Assembly (NCBI GenBank): GCA_043785105.1
Contig: JAYVXO010000198.1
Location: 10,216 to 74,215, forward strand
Source: Fimbriiglobus sp043785105
GTDB lineage: Bacteria; Planctomycetota; Planctomycetia; Gemmatales; Gemmataceae
Direction of reading: 5' to 3'
Length of the DNA stretch: 64,000 nucleotides
Shown: positions 8,776 to 17,186 of the stretch, in pieces
Layout of the letters: every line of letters starts with the position of its first letter
Numbering within the stretch: position 1 is the first letter of the stretch
Translations under genes and position numbers: made by a program
The notes under the pieces: model-generated
Databases searched by the model: none
Told to the model about the DNA's origin: nothing
The model's input: the letters and a program-made list of their open reading frames with translations, nothing else

Positions 8776-10467
8776 TTAGCCCAGTGGTCGCCCGTTGCGT
8801 TCGTTTTTTTCCACTTTTGATTGCGTGGCGAAAGCAATTTCGCGCCACCAGATTTTCCAGTCCGCCCCTGTTGGCTTGCGCCAACCGAAGTAGGATTGCA
8901 ACACCCGCAAACGGTCCGACCGCGTGACCGTAGTAGTCGCCACGAAGCTGGCGTTCAGTCTCGCCAAGTCACGAATGCGGACCGCCACAGGAACTTCCCG
9001 ACCCACTTCAACGCCGACCAGGTCAATCAGAACCGGCTCTGCACTCAGTAGGTTTTTCGTCGCGTTTCGCATCAGGATGTTAGGGGCTTTCAAATCCCGA
9101 TGGGACACTTGATGATCGTGCATGATGCGCAAGAGTCGCCCCAGTCGTTCGGCCCACGCACGCATGATGGCCAGGCGTTCCGGTAAGGTCGCGGCGGCAA
9201 TCACCGCTTCGGGTAAACCGAGAGCATCCGGGATGTGTTCAAACAGCACGTACCCCGTCAGGGACACACCAAACTTACGGCGAAGAAACACGGCTAACGG
9301 GCGAGCCGTGGGCAAACCGCGATCGAGCAGATTGTTGCCAAACAGCCACGACCGCAGCGCCGGCGAGGGGCGAACGAGATTCTTCACAACCGCAACCCAC
9401 GCCTTCAAATGGAACCGTTTCGCAATCACGACATCGTTGCCAATCGGCACCACGGCAACCGTCGAACTCCGTGAATCCTTCAACAACGTGGCATCCGGTT
9501 GCGTGAAGAGGCCATCGAGATTGTTGAGCCAATTCTCGACGAATTCATCCGGAACATCACGTCGCACGTAGCCAACAATCCCCGGTCGGTTGACCGCAAA
9601 CGAGTCGCGGTTGTTGGTGCAATAGCGGGACAACCGCGCCGTCCAAAACCGATTGTTCGAAACTCGCGTTGCGCTCTCGATTTGCTTCGGCAACGTCGGA
9701 TCGGTGGCATTGAGCCCGGTCCGTGCTGAACGATACGCCCGCCAAAATCGAAGCCGATCCGTGCGCGTAGCCCGCACCTGAAACCAACGGTTCAGGAGCA
9801 CGAGATTGTCCAACACCATTTGCACGCCGGTAATCGGACCGATTCGCATCGCGTGTAAATCCATTAAGTAAAAAGTAGGGTTCAGTGGGTCTCGAACGTC
9901 AATCAAAAAGTTCCCCGGATGTGGATCGGGATGGATGATCCCATTGAATATCAGCTTCGCCACATATCTTGCAAATTGTCGCGTGACGATCTGTCGAATC
10001 CAGGGCCTGAGTTGCGTCTCCAAATAATCCACGAACGGCACGGCACCGAATTGCTCGCGGGTGATGATGCAGCTTTCGCCCGGCCAGTGTTTGGAATCAG
10101 TGCCCCAGGCGAGTGGTTCGATGGTGTTGATGCCGAGGTGGTGGAGTGACACCGCGTTGTCAAATTCGAGTCGCGCTTTCGCCGGTCGCAAGACTTCGCG
10201 TGCCCACGACCTTGGCGTGTTGGCACGGCAGTGCTTCACGTACACCACGCCATTCGGCAACGTAACGCGGCTAATGGTGCGTTGCAGATTTTGCTTCACA
10301 AGTTGCACGCAACCGGCCCGTTCCCATGCCGCGAAGTCTGGCCCCACGTCGCCGAAGAGTTCGATGGCTGCCGGTTCGAGGTGCCAATGAAACCCGGATG
10401 CGAACACTGTTGGTTGCGAATTGCCCTCACCAACTGAGCGAAGCCTACGAACAAAGTGGCTAAACAT
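8776..10467 (-). CDS. Protein with two Kdo/WaaP-like kinase lobes in tandem
   Basis: This is probably a cytoplasmic sugar or lipopolysaccharide-core kinase. Two complete protein-kinase-like cores are visible (numbering from a GTG at 10479; subtract 4 for the ATG at 10467). The first core has an ATP-lysine candidate at 82, H-P-D-P-H-P-G-N at 183-190 and D-L-H at 207. The second has a lysine candidate at 354, H-R-D-L-K-A-P-N at 460-467 and I-D-L at 485-487. The motifs resemble the Kdo kinase/WaaP (InaA) family; the first also resembles UbiB/ABC1. The ATG at 10467 follows GGTGGGG and overlaps the stop of the glycosyltransferase gene by 8 nt, so coupling is likely. That neighbour supports a role in glycan assembly (inference). 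Confidence 0.82.
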   Translation of the reverse strand: MFSHFVRRLRSVGEGNSQPTVFASGFHWHLEPAAIELFGDVGPDFAAWERAGCVQLVKQNLQRTISRVTLPNGVVYVKHCRANTPRSWAREVLRPAKARLEFDNAVSLHHLGINTIEPLAWGTDSKHWPGESCIITREQFGAVPFVDYLETQLRPWIRQIVTRQFARYVAKLIFNGIIHPDPHPGNFLIDVRDPLNPTFYLMDLHAMRIGPITGVQMVLDNLVLLNRWFQVRATRTDRLRFWRAYRSARTGLNATDPTLPKQIESATRVSNNRFWTARLSRYCTNNRDSFAVNRPGIVGYVRRDVPDEFVENWLNNLDGLFTQPDATLLKDSRSSTVAVVPIGNDVVIAKRFHLKAWVAVVKNLVRPSPALRSWLFGNNLLDRGLPTARPLAVFLRRKFGVSLTGYVLFEHIPDALGLPEAVIAAATLPERLAIMRAWAERLGRLLRIMHDHQVSHRDLKAPNILMRNATKNLLSAEPVLIDLVGVEVGREVPVAVRIRDLARLNASFVATTTVTRSDRLRVLQSYFGWRKPTGADWKIWWREIAFATQSKVEKNERNGRPLG

Positions 10468-11482
10468 CGGCCACCCCACCCGGCGTTGGGTGCAACAATT
10501 TGTCCAGCATCGCTACCCACAACCGCCCGCCTGCCGCCACGCTGTAATCCGTGACAAGCCGTTGTCGCCCGACTGTGCCAAGCTGGTGTCGCAGTTCTGC
10601 ATTCGCCGCGAGTTGCTGAATCGCCTTCACCCATTCGTCCGTGGTCGTGGCCAAAAAGCCGGTCTCGTGGTTGCGAACCATCGTCGTGTGAACGCCAACC
10701 GGGTTTGTGACGACGGGCAACCCGGCGGCTTGGTATTGCAGAATCTTTAGCCCGCATTTACCCCGACTCCAAGGGTCGTCCGGAATCCAACTAATGCCGA
10801 TGTCCGCGTCCGCGATCTCGCGGGCTTCCGTCTCGGCGGACCACGGCACCGCATCGACCGGCAAGTTTTGAAACGCCAAAAACCGATCGCAAATCAGTTT
10901 CAATCGAATACCCGGCACACGCCGCCCGATGACTTCGAGGCAATCGCGGAACTGCTCCAGCCCTTGCAACGTGCTCTGCGAACCCACCCACACCATCCGC
11001 ACGGTGGCAGTTGTACGATGCTCCGCGACGGGGTAGCGGTCCGGGTTCACACACGTCGGGATGGTCACGATTGTGGCATTGCTGGTGAACTTTCGCGCCT
11101 CAGCGGCCAGGAAATCGTTGCCCGCAACCACGGCATTAGCCGCCCGCATGATGCCGCGAAACCGCCGCGATCGCTTGAGGTTGTCGAAGCCTTTTGTGCT
11201 GTAAGAATCCCGCATCCAAACGGCATCATCGAAGTCGAAAATCAGCACCTTCACCGCGCGCCGCAGAATTCGCGTCTCGGTCCAGGACAACAATCGGCGC
11301 TGCAAAATCACGGCATCGGCGCCAGGTAGCGAACAGTAGAGGCGAATCCGCCCCCACGCCGATTGTGGCAGTTCGAGCAACTCCAGCGTGTAACCGGCTG
11401 CCTTCAGCACGTCCCGAAACGCCAGGAGGCGGTACCGCACACAGACGTGAGATTCGGAATCAACGAGCGCAACCAGATTCAT
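10460..11482 (-). CDS. Glycosyltransferase family 4-like
   Basis: This is a probable cytoplasmic glycosyltransferase that adds sugars to cell-envelope glycans. The C-terminal half carries the GT-B donor site: K-C-G-L-K-I-L-Q-Y-Q-A-A-G-L-P-V-V is followed by G-F-L-A, the usual layout of GT4 enzymes. The N-terminal half has an R-Y-R-L acceptor-domain start. Length 340 aa is slightly short for GT4 enzymes but complete. It lies between smpB (15 nt upstream) and the kinase-like gene, which it overlaps. The pairing with a WaaP-like kinase suggests lipopolysaccharide-core or exopolysaccharide work (inference). Confidence 0.85.
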   Translation of the reverse strand: MNLVALVDSESHVCVRYRLLAFRDVLKAAGYTLELLELPQSAWGRIRLYCSLPGADAVILQRRLLSWTETRILRRAVKVLIFDFDDAVWMRDSYSTKGFDNLKRSRRFRGIMRAANAVVAGNDFLAAEARKFTSNATIVTIPTCVNPDRYPVAEHRTTATVRMVWVGSQSTLQGLEQFRDCLEVIGRRVPGIRLKLICDRFLAFQNLPVDAVPWSAETEAREIADADIGISWIPDDPWSRGKCGLKILQYQAAGLPVVTNPVGVHTTMVRNHETGFLATTTDEWVKAIQQLAANAELRHQLGTVGRQRLVTDYSVAAGGRLWVAMLDKLLHPTPGGVADV

Positions 11483-11497
11483 CCCTGATCTCTCGTG

Positions 11498-11998
11498 TTA
11501 AATGTCGCGGCGTTTGCGGGACATCGCACGGTCGATTTCGCGCTTGGCTTCAGCGGTCTTGAGCGTTTGGCGTTTGTCGTGGGATTGCTTCCCGCGTGCC
11601 ACGGCGAGTTCGATCTTGGCGTACCCGTCCTTGAAGTACATCCGCAACGGCACCAGCGTGAAGCCTTGTTGGTCCGCCTTCGCCGCGAACTTCGTGATCT
11701 CGCTGCGCCGCATCAGCAGCTTGCGTTGGCGTTTCGGCTTGTGGTTCAGGCGGTTGCCGAAGGTGTATTCCGGAATCTCCGCGCCGATCAACCAGACTTC
11801 GTCCCGCTCGACCGTCGCATACGACTCGGTCAACGTCGCCTTGCCCTCTCGTAAACTTTTCACTTCCGTCCCGACCAGTACGACCCCGCACTCGATCCGG
11901 TCGAGAATTTCGTAATCGTGCAGCGCCCGTTGGTTGCGGCAGATGCCCACAATCACCGGCTCGCCGTCTTGGATTTCTTTCTTCGTCTGCTTCGCCAT
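11498..11998 (-). CDS. smpB: SsrA-binding protein SmpB
   Basis: SmpB binds tmRNA and brings it to stalled ribosomes for trans-translation. The sequence has the family order: R-A-L-H-D-Y-E-I-L near the N-terminus, G-V-V-L-V-G-T-E-V-K-S-L-R in the RNA-binding barrel, Y-A-K-I-E-L-A-V-A-R-G-K followed by H-D-K-R, and a basic C-terminal tail (M-S-R-K-R-R-D-I). The 166-aa length is normal. GAGGG lies 5 nt upstream of the ATG. The tmRNA gene is not in the window. Confidence 0.97.
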   Translation of the reverse strand: MAKQTKKEIQDGEPVIVGICRNQRALHDYEILDRIECGVVLVGTEVKSLREGKATLTESYATVERDEVWLIGAEIPEYTFGNRLNHKPKRQRKLLMRRSEITKFAAKADQQGFTLVPLRMYFKDGYAKIELAVARGKQSHDKRQTLKTAEAKREIDRAMSRKRRDI

Positions 11999-12067
11999 GT
12001 TGCCCTCGTGTGCGATATGTTAGCTGAAGTCGCACGCAGCGAACACATCAACCGGAGACGAGACAGA

Positions 12068-12418
12068 ATGCCCCGGTTCGCCATCCTGGAACACGATTGG
12101 CCGACCCGCCACTGGGATTTGCTGTTGGAACACGGCACCAACTTGAAGAGTTGGCGACTTCTTAAGGCACCGCACCCTGGGCAATTCGTATACGCCGAAC
12201 CCATCGCCGACCACCGTCTGTTGTACCTCGACTATGAAGGCGAAGTGTCCGGCGACCGGGGAACGGTCACGCAGTGGGACACCGGCGTGTACGAAGGCGA
12301 AATCGGCGAAACCTGGGCCGTGCAATGGGTCGGCAAGCGGTCCCAAGGGATCGCGCGCCTGATGCAGACTGACGATGGGTCATACTTGTTTGGCACCACA
12401 GTTAATCCGATTATTTGA
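12068..12418 (+). CDS. LigD-type 3'-phosphoesterase domain, stand-alone
   Basis: This small protein (116 aa) looks like the phosphoesterase domain that is usually fused to bacterial DNA ligase D, where it removes 3'-phosphates and ribonucleotides during end joining. The hallmark is M-P-R-F-A-I-L-E-H-D-W-P-T-R-H-W-D-L-L-L-E, which keeps the H-D...H-x-D metal-binding pattern. GGAG lies 10 nt before the ATG at 12068; the frame is open to 11918 but that part is antisense to smpB. No ligase or polymerase domain and no Ku gene is near. It may therefore act in another repair or RNA-end process (inference). Its stop codon forms the edge of a long palindrome. Confidence 0.8.
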   Translation: MPRFAILEHDWPTRHWDLLLEHGTNLKSWRLLKAPHPGQFVYAEPIADHRLLYLDYEGEVSGDRGTVTQWDTGVYEGEIGETWAVQWVGKRSQGIARLMQTDDGSYLFGTTVNPII

Positions 12419-12488
12419 CAGGATCAACAAGATTGAACAGGATGAAAATCCAATCTTTCAATCCTGTTCAATCTTGTTGATCCTGTCA
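12416..12488. repeat. 28-bp perfect inverted repeat, probable bidirectional terminator
   Basis: The left arm 12416-12443 and right arm 12461-12488 are perfect reverse complements over 28 bp, with a 17-nt centre that can itself pair partly. The left arm includes the stop codon of the phosphoesterase gene. It lies between two convergent genes (that gene and ilvD), so transcripts from both sides would end in it. There is no long T-run, so termination is inference. Similar direct 'AGGAT..AACAAGATT' motifs are widespread intergenic repeats in bacteria. Confidence 0.9.
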
Positions 12489-12513
12489 AAAGTCTTGTCT
12501 ACCGACACGAGCA

Positions 12514-14241
12514 TCACCCCGTGACGGCGCCTTCGGAGGCGGAGTGGACTAGCTTCGCGTATTTTGCTAGCACGCCGCGTTCGACGCGGAGGGCGGGCTT
12601 GACCCAGGCGGCTTGGCGGTTGGCGAGTTCGGTTTCGGGGACGTGGAGCGTGAGGGTTTTCTGCTCCGCGTCGATGGTGATCGAATCGCCATCATGGACC
12701 AAGGCGATCGGGCCGCCGACCCAGGCTTCGGGGGAAACGTGGCCGACGACAAGGCCGTGCGTGCCGCCGCTGAAGCGACCGTCGGTGATGAGGCCGACGC
12801 TATCGCCTAGCCCTTGGCCCATCAACGCGCCGGTGATGCTGAGCATTTCACGCATCCCTGGCCCGCCGACCGGACCCTCACCTCGAATCACGACCACATC
12901 TCCGGCGACGATTTTTTGCGCGCGAATCGCTTGAAAACAGGCTTCTTCGCCGTCGAAAACCTTTGCGGGGCCGGTGATGCTCCGGTGCTTCAACCCGGCC
13001 ACTTTCGCCACGCCACCGTCGGGGCAAAGGTTCCCTCGCAAGATGACAATGTGGCCGCGATTGTACAGCGGCTTGTCGAGCGGGTGGATGACCTTTTGCG
13101 GCTTGGCGTAGACGCTGGGTACGTCCTTTAAGTTCTCCGCGATCGTGCGCCCGGTGACCGTGGGGCAGTCGCCGTGCAGCATTCCGGCATCGAGCAGCGC
13201 CTTCAAAACCGCCGGTGTTCCGCCCACGCGGTAGAGGTCGAACATCACGTACTTGCCACCCGGTTTGAGGTCCGCGAGGTGTGGAACTTTCGCGCCGAGG
13301 CGGTCGAAGTCATCCAGCGTCCACGGCACTCCGGCTTCGCGGGCAATGGCCATCAGGTGCAACACCGCGTTCGTGGAGCCACCCAGAGCCAGCACGAACG
13401 TGTACGCATTTTCCAGCGACTTCCGCGTGATGATGTCGCTGGGTCGCAGGTTGAGGTTGATGCAGTTCACCAAGGCTTTGCCGGCCTGGAACGCTTCCCG
13501 GTCTTTCGCCGCCGTGACCGCCGGGTTGCTGGCGCCGTAGGGCAGGCTCATCCCCATTGCTTCGATCGCGCTGGCCATCGTGTTGGCGGTGTACATGCCG
13601 CCACACGACCCCGCACCGGGGCAGCTTTCGCACTCGATTTTGTGCAGTTTCTTTTCGTCGATGGTACCGGCTTGAAACTTCCCGACCGCTTCAAAGATGG
13701 ACACAATGTCCACGTCCTCGCCGTCCGGCCCGATCCCCGGCATGATGCTGCCGCCGTACACAAAGACACTCGGCACGTTCAGCCGCGCCATCGCCATCAC
13801 GCAGCCCGGCATGTTCTTATCGCACCCGCCGAACGCCAACAGGCCGTCGTGGTTCATCGCCCCGGCCACGGTTTCCAGGCAGTCCGCAATCACCTCCCGG
13901 CTGACTAGCGAATATCGCATCCCGCTGTGGCCCATGCTGATGCCGTCGGAGACCGTCGGCGCACCGAAGATTTGCGGCACCCCACCGGCGGCGCGAATGC
14001 CTTCGATCCCTTTACGGGCTAATCGGTCGAGGTGGGAATTACATGGCGTGATGTCGCTAAACAGCGAGGCGACGCCGATCATCGGCTTGTCGAAGTCGTC
14101 GTTGTCGAACCCGACGCCGCGTAGCATGGCGCGGTTGGGCGCCCGACTCGGGCCGCCGGTGGTGGTCAAGCTCTTGCGTTGAGTCGGTTCCGTCGGGGTT
14201 GGTTCAATCGGGGTTGGCTCAATCGGGGTTGGCTCAATCAT
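12514..14241 (-). CDS. ilvD: Dihydroxy-acid dehydratase
   Basis: IlvD dehydrates dihydroxy acids in valine, leucine and isoleucine synthesis. Family landmarks are present: S-D-I-T-P-C-N near the N-terminus, G-G-C-D-K-N-M-P-G-C and C-P-G-A-G-S-C-G-G-M-Y-T-A-N-T-M (iron-sulfur and substrate region), and G-R-F-S-G-G-T-H-G near the C-terminus. Length 575 aa is normal plus an N-terminal addition: residues 2-16 are three copies of I-E-P-T-P, encoded by 15-nt repeats. leuA of the same pathway lies 8 kb away but is not in the same operon. It is divergent from the Flp pilin genes, with 234 nt between. Confidence 0.97.
   Translation of the reverse strand: MIEPTPIEPTPIEPTPTEPTQRKSLTTTGGPSRAPNRAMLRGVGFDNDDFDKPMIGVASLFSDITPCNSHLDRLARKGIEGIRAAGGVPQIFGAPTVSDGISMGHSGMRYSLVSREVIADCLETVAGAMNHDGLLAFGGCDKNMPGCVMAMARLNVPSVFVYGGSIMPGIGPDGEDVDIVSIFEAVGKFQAGTIDEKKLHKIECESCPGAGSCGGMYTANTMASAIEAMGMSLPYGASNPAVTAAKDREAFQAGKALVNCINLNLRPSDIITRKSLENAYTFVLALGGSTNAVLHLMAIAREAGVPWTLDDFDRLGAKVPHLADLKPGGKYVMFDLYRVGGTPAVLKALLDAGMLHGDCPTVTGRTIAENLKDVPSVYAKPQKVIHPLDKPLYNRGHIVILRGNLCPDGGVAKVAGLKHRSITGPAKVFDGEEACFQAIRAQKIVAGDVVVIRGEGPVGGPGMREMLSITGALMGQGLGDSVGLITDGRFSGGTHGLVVGHVSPEAWVGGPIALVHDGDSITIDAEQKTLTLHVPETELANRQAAWVKPALRVERGVLAKYAKLVHSASEGAVTG
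14194..14238 (-). repeat. 15-nt tandem repeat in the ilvD N-terminus
   Basis: Directly after the ilvD start codon a 15-nt unit encoding I-E-P-T-P occurs three times, two copies identical and one with a single change. A degenerate fourth unit (T-E-P-T-Q) follows. The units keep frame, so copy-number change would lengthen or shorten the unstructured N-terminus by five residues. Confidence 0.9.
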
Positions 14242-14475
14242 GGGGTCGGTCCTTCAGTGCTCGCGGGGTTCAATCGAAGTATCACGATTCTATGGCGTCA
14301 TCAAAAGCCCGGAAATATCGCAGAAATCCGGTTGTTCCGTTTGCACGGTGGCAATGCGTGATCTACATCTTTGGTGTAGTCGGAACAACGGGGAATGATG
14401 CGGTGACGACGGCCCATGCGGGCTGGCACCCATCACCCAATCTCCGACATAGTTCTATCAACCTGGGAGAGGTCC

Positions 14476-14661
14476 ATGAACAAGCTCATCAAGAACGTCG
14501 TTACTTTCGTCAAGAAGGAAGATGGTCCAACGGCAGTCGAGTACGCCGTGATGTTGGCCCTCATCATCGTGGTCTGCATCGCCGCAGTCACCGCGATCGG
14601 TACGAACAGCAGCGCAACGTTCTCCGCAGTCGGTTCCGCCATCAAGCCAGCTTCGAGCTGA
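14476..14661 (+). CDS. flp: Flp/Fap-type pilin (first of two)
   Basis: This 61-aa protein has the layout of a Flp pilin subunit, the building block of tight-adherence pili. A short basic leader ending K-K-E-D-G is followed by P-T-A-V-E-Y-A-V-M-L-A-L-I-I-V-V, where processing after Gly and the Glu at +5 fit TadV-type prepilin peptidase rules. A hydrophobic helix and a short hydrophilic tail complete it. A strong GGGAGAGG lies upstream of the ATG at 14476. It is followed by a near-identical paralogue. No tad secretion genes are in the window. Confidence 0.92.
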   Translation: MNKLIKNVVTFVKKEDGPTAVEYAVMLALIIVVCIAAVTAIGTNSSATFSAVGSAIKPASS

Positions 14662-14705
14662 GCCTGACGCGGGCCTTGTGCTCGCAGCAAAGTCAAAAAC
14701 AAGCG

Positions 14706-14740
14706 ACGCCCCTGTTCATTACGATGCACAGGGGCGTTTT
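14706..14740 (+). terminator. Rho-independent terminator between the two pilin genes
   Basis: A 10-bp GC-rich perfect stem (ACGCCCCTGT, 14706-14715, with ACAGGGGCGT, 14728-14737) is followed by TTTT. It lies 44 nt after the first pilin gene and 37 nt before the second. It would end most transcripts after the first pilin and make the second less expressed or separately regulated. Confidence 0.85.
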
Positions 14741-14777
14741 CGTTTGTTCTTCTCATACAATAAAGGTATCAAACACG

Positions 14778-14963
14778 ATGAAATACTTGTTCAGCCCGCT
14801 CGTTCGCTTTCTGAAAGCCGAAGACGGACCCACGGCAGTGGAATACGCCGTCATGTTGGCCCTCATCATCATCGTTTGTATCGTGGCCGTCATCTCAATC
14901 GGGACCAGTAGCAGTGCAACTTTCTCCAAAGTCGGTGCCGTTATCAAACCCGCCTCAAGCTGA
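14778..14963 (+). CDS. flp: Flp/Fap-type pilin (second of two)
   Basis: This is also 61 aa and has the same architecture as the first pilin: leader ending K-A-E-D-G, then P-T-A-V-E-Y-A-V-M-L-A-L-I-I-I-V, then a tail ending P-A-S-S as in the first copy. It looks like a tandem duplicate that has diverged in the leader (MKYLFSPLVRFLKAEDG against MNKLIKNVVTFVKKEDG). A terminator separates the two genes, so expression may differ. AAAGG lies upstream at modest distance. The 3' end is 3 nt from the convergent membrane-protein gene. Confidence 0.92.
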   Translation: MKYLFSPLVRFLKAEDGPTAVEYAVMLALIIIVCIVAVISIGTSSSATFSKVGAVIKPASS

Positions 14964-14966
14964 GAG

Positions 14967-17186
14967 TTAGTTTAGCGGCCTGGTTGGGACTTTGAGAAAA
15001 TCTTCGGTGTCACCCGGCGGTGTATAAAAGCTCGCCGTCTCGGGATGGACAAGTTTTAGCAGCGAGCAAAAGTCTTCAAATTCTTCAACCGTGATTGTCC
15101 GAGTCCGGCGGTAGATGTTCACCCGAACTCCTCCGTTCAACGCAAACGATTCTGGCAACTTCTCGAAGGCCCACCCCACACCCTTGCACTTCACTAACAA
15201 CTCCGTCGGGATCAGCACCAGGTGTTGTTCCTCTTGATAAAGATGCGTTTGCGGCGGCGTTGCCACAATGACGATCGACGCGCGAAACAGGTTCGTCGGG
15301 AACCCGTTGACGCGGTCCACGTCTTGCGTTGGTAACACACGTCGAGCATCAATCAACGACTCTTGCAACGACCGATTCGCTTGCTGAACCGTAGTCGTGT
15401 TCAGTGTTGGCGAACTGGAAATCACTGCGGTCATGCCGTTTTCTGCCACCGCTTGTTCATTGACGTATCGCAACAATCGCCTCAGTTCCGGCAGGTCGTC
15501 CCGGATCAGTGGCGGGTAGCGTAGCGGTGATACGATTGGCAACAAACGCGAATGCTCGATCAGCGGGGTGGGCCAGAACATCAGGTTCATCGACACCCCG
15601 AGTAGTCCCGTAATTCCGAGAACGACCACGCCTCGCAACCAATGTGGTGACGTGCCCAGAAGCCGGACGATGGCCAGCGACGGTATCAACAGGTACATCG
15701 GCAGCAGTAAGTAGTCGTGGTGCGTGCCCATGTCTTGGGTTCGCAAAAAGTGAAGCAGCATGATCGGCGATAGCAGGAACACGAACAGGCCCGCTCGCCG
15801 CGTGTCACGATAAAACACCAGCACACCCAGACCAATTCCGACCGCAACCAGTTGCCCCCAACCACAATTCATCAGCGGGGTTAGGAGTCGGTCCCCGAAC
15901 GAGCCACTAGATTTGTACGCGGTGTAGGCGTCCGCGTAGTTCGTCGTGAGAACGCGATGCACCCAGGGCGTTGCCACGATCGAGAGTGTTGTTACCAACC
16001 CGACACCCATCAACCCCAGCGACCAGAATCCACGGCCCGCTACTTTCGCACCACGCCAGCCAGCCAAGTACCATCCCCGAATGACGGCAACCGTCGCGTC
16101 GATACCGGCTAGCAAGAAAAACGCCACGATGAAGAAGCAGTACCACCGCCGAAACAGAGCCAGAAGCGTCAACAGCGCAATCAGGGTGACCACGTGCGAT
16201 ACCCGAAGTTGCGTCACCGGCCTGCCGAGATAGATTCCGAGAATGGCAATGACAATCGCCACACCGCCGATGTCCAAATATCCGCGAACCAGCGGCATCC
16301 AACAAATGGGGCAGAGTAGTGTCACGACCAACGGCACCGCGACCCCAAACCACCCCGCCGCTGGCACAAACCGTGTGACAAACTGCCACGCGACGACGGC
16401 GACACTCGCCAGATACAGATTCACAATCGCTAACTGATACACAAGTCGCGTATCCCCGAATAACGCCACGACCACGGCGGGAGCAAACGCCGGTGTCAAC
16501 CCGTAGTCATCGTTCCGCACCGATTGCGAAAACTCCGTCCCAATCGCACCGAGATTCTGATTGTGAAGCGTCGCGGCAAACTCCGCCGTCCGGTTCCAAT
16601 ACACCATGAAGTCCCAGTAATACACCGTTTGTTCCTGTTGCACGTACCAGACGGTGAACGCATTCACCACGGCCATCAGTGCGATAAATAGCACGACATC
16701 ACCGAGCCGAATTCGGGGAGTTGGCCACGTCCGGTCTTCAACGACCATCGCAGGGAAAAGCCGTCGATCAAGTGCCAACACTGCCAGCGCCAGTGCTGCG
16801 AACATCAGACCGACCAGGATCATTTCTGCGCATTGCAACACGATCTGAAGGGGGAGTTGCCAAGTGACGCGATGCAGCCAAAGCGTGTCCGCGAACGGCG
16901 ACCCCCACCACAGCACGAGGAAAATGCCGTACCCAATTGATAACCCCGCCAAGTTCCATCGAACTGACGGCGTCAGTGTTGCAAAACCGGGGACCAAGTA
17001 GCGTGAGATGAACAATCGAGTCGGGAGCCACAACAAAAGTGCGGTCACGAATTCCAGAATGAACCAAAGCTGTCGCGTCGGGGCGGGCGTGAAGTGATGG
17101 CAATAACTGAGGGCAATAACACCAACGGCATGGGCCACCAGAATCGAAGCGAGTTCGCGGACGACTCGGGCCGGTCGGTCACTCAT
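14967..17186 (-). CDS. Large polytopic membrane protein, possible GT-C glycosyltransferase
   Basis: I do not recognise the exact family. It is 739 aa with many hydrophobic segments through roughly residue 570 and a soluble C-terminal domain of about 150 residues (ending near H-P-E-T-A-S-F-Y-T-P-P-G). This resembles planctomycete GT-C (ArnT/PMT-like) enzymes, which use polyprenyl-phosphate sugars. The position supports it: the gene starts at the stop codon of a GT2 polyprenyl-phosphate sugar synthase (TGATG junction; GTG at 17189 is an alternative start). An acidic pair in the first outer loop, expected for GT-C, is not clear to me. Confidence 0.7.
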   Translation of the reverse strand: MSDRPARVVRELASILVAHAVGVIALSYCHHFTPAPTRQLWFILEFVTALLLWLPTRLFISRYLVPGFATLTPSVRWNLAGLSIGYGIFLVLWWGSPFADTLWLHRVTWQLPLQIVLQCAEMILVGLMFAALALAVLALDRRLFPAMVVEDRTWPTPRIRLGDVVLFIALMAVVNAFTVWYVQQEQTVYYWDFMVYWNRTAEFAATLHNQNLGAIGTEFSQSVRNDDYGLTPAFAPAVVVALFGDTRLVYQLAIVNLYLASVAVVAWQFVTRFVPAAGWFGVAVPLVVTLLCPICWMPLVRGYLDIGGVAIVIAILGIYLGRPVTQLRVSHVVTLIALLTLLALFRRWYCFFIVAFFLLAGIDATVAVIRGWYLAGWRGAKVAGRGFWSLGLMGVGLVTTLSIVATPWVHRVLTTNYADAYTAYKSSGSFGDRLLTPLMNCGWGQLVAVGIGLGVLVFYRDTRRAGLFVFLLSPIMLLHFLRTQDMGTHHDYLLLPMYLLIPSLAIVRLLGTSPHWLRGVVVLGITGLLGVSMNLMFWPTPLIEHSRLLPIVSPLRYPPLIRDDLPELRRLLRYVNEQAVAENGMTAVISSSPTLNTTTVQQANRSLQESLIDARRVLPTQDVDRVNGFPTNLFRASIVIVATPPQTHLYQEEQHLVLIPTELLVKCKGVGWAFEKLPESFALNGGVRVNIYRRTRTITVEEFEDFCSLLKLVHPETASFYTPPGDTEDFLKVPTRPLN

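Noticed and set aside
13174..13908. Long plus-strand open frame
   Set aside because: It is antisense to ilvD and has no family features; the coding strand is minus.
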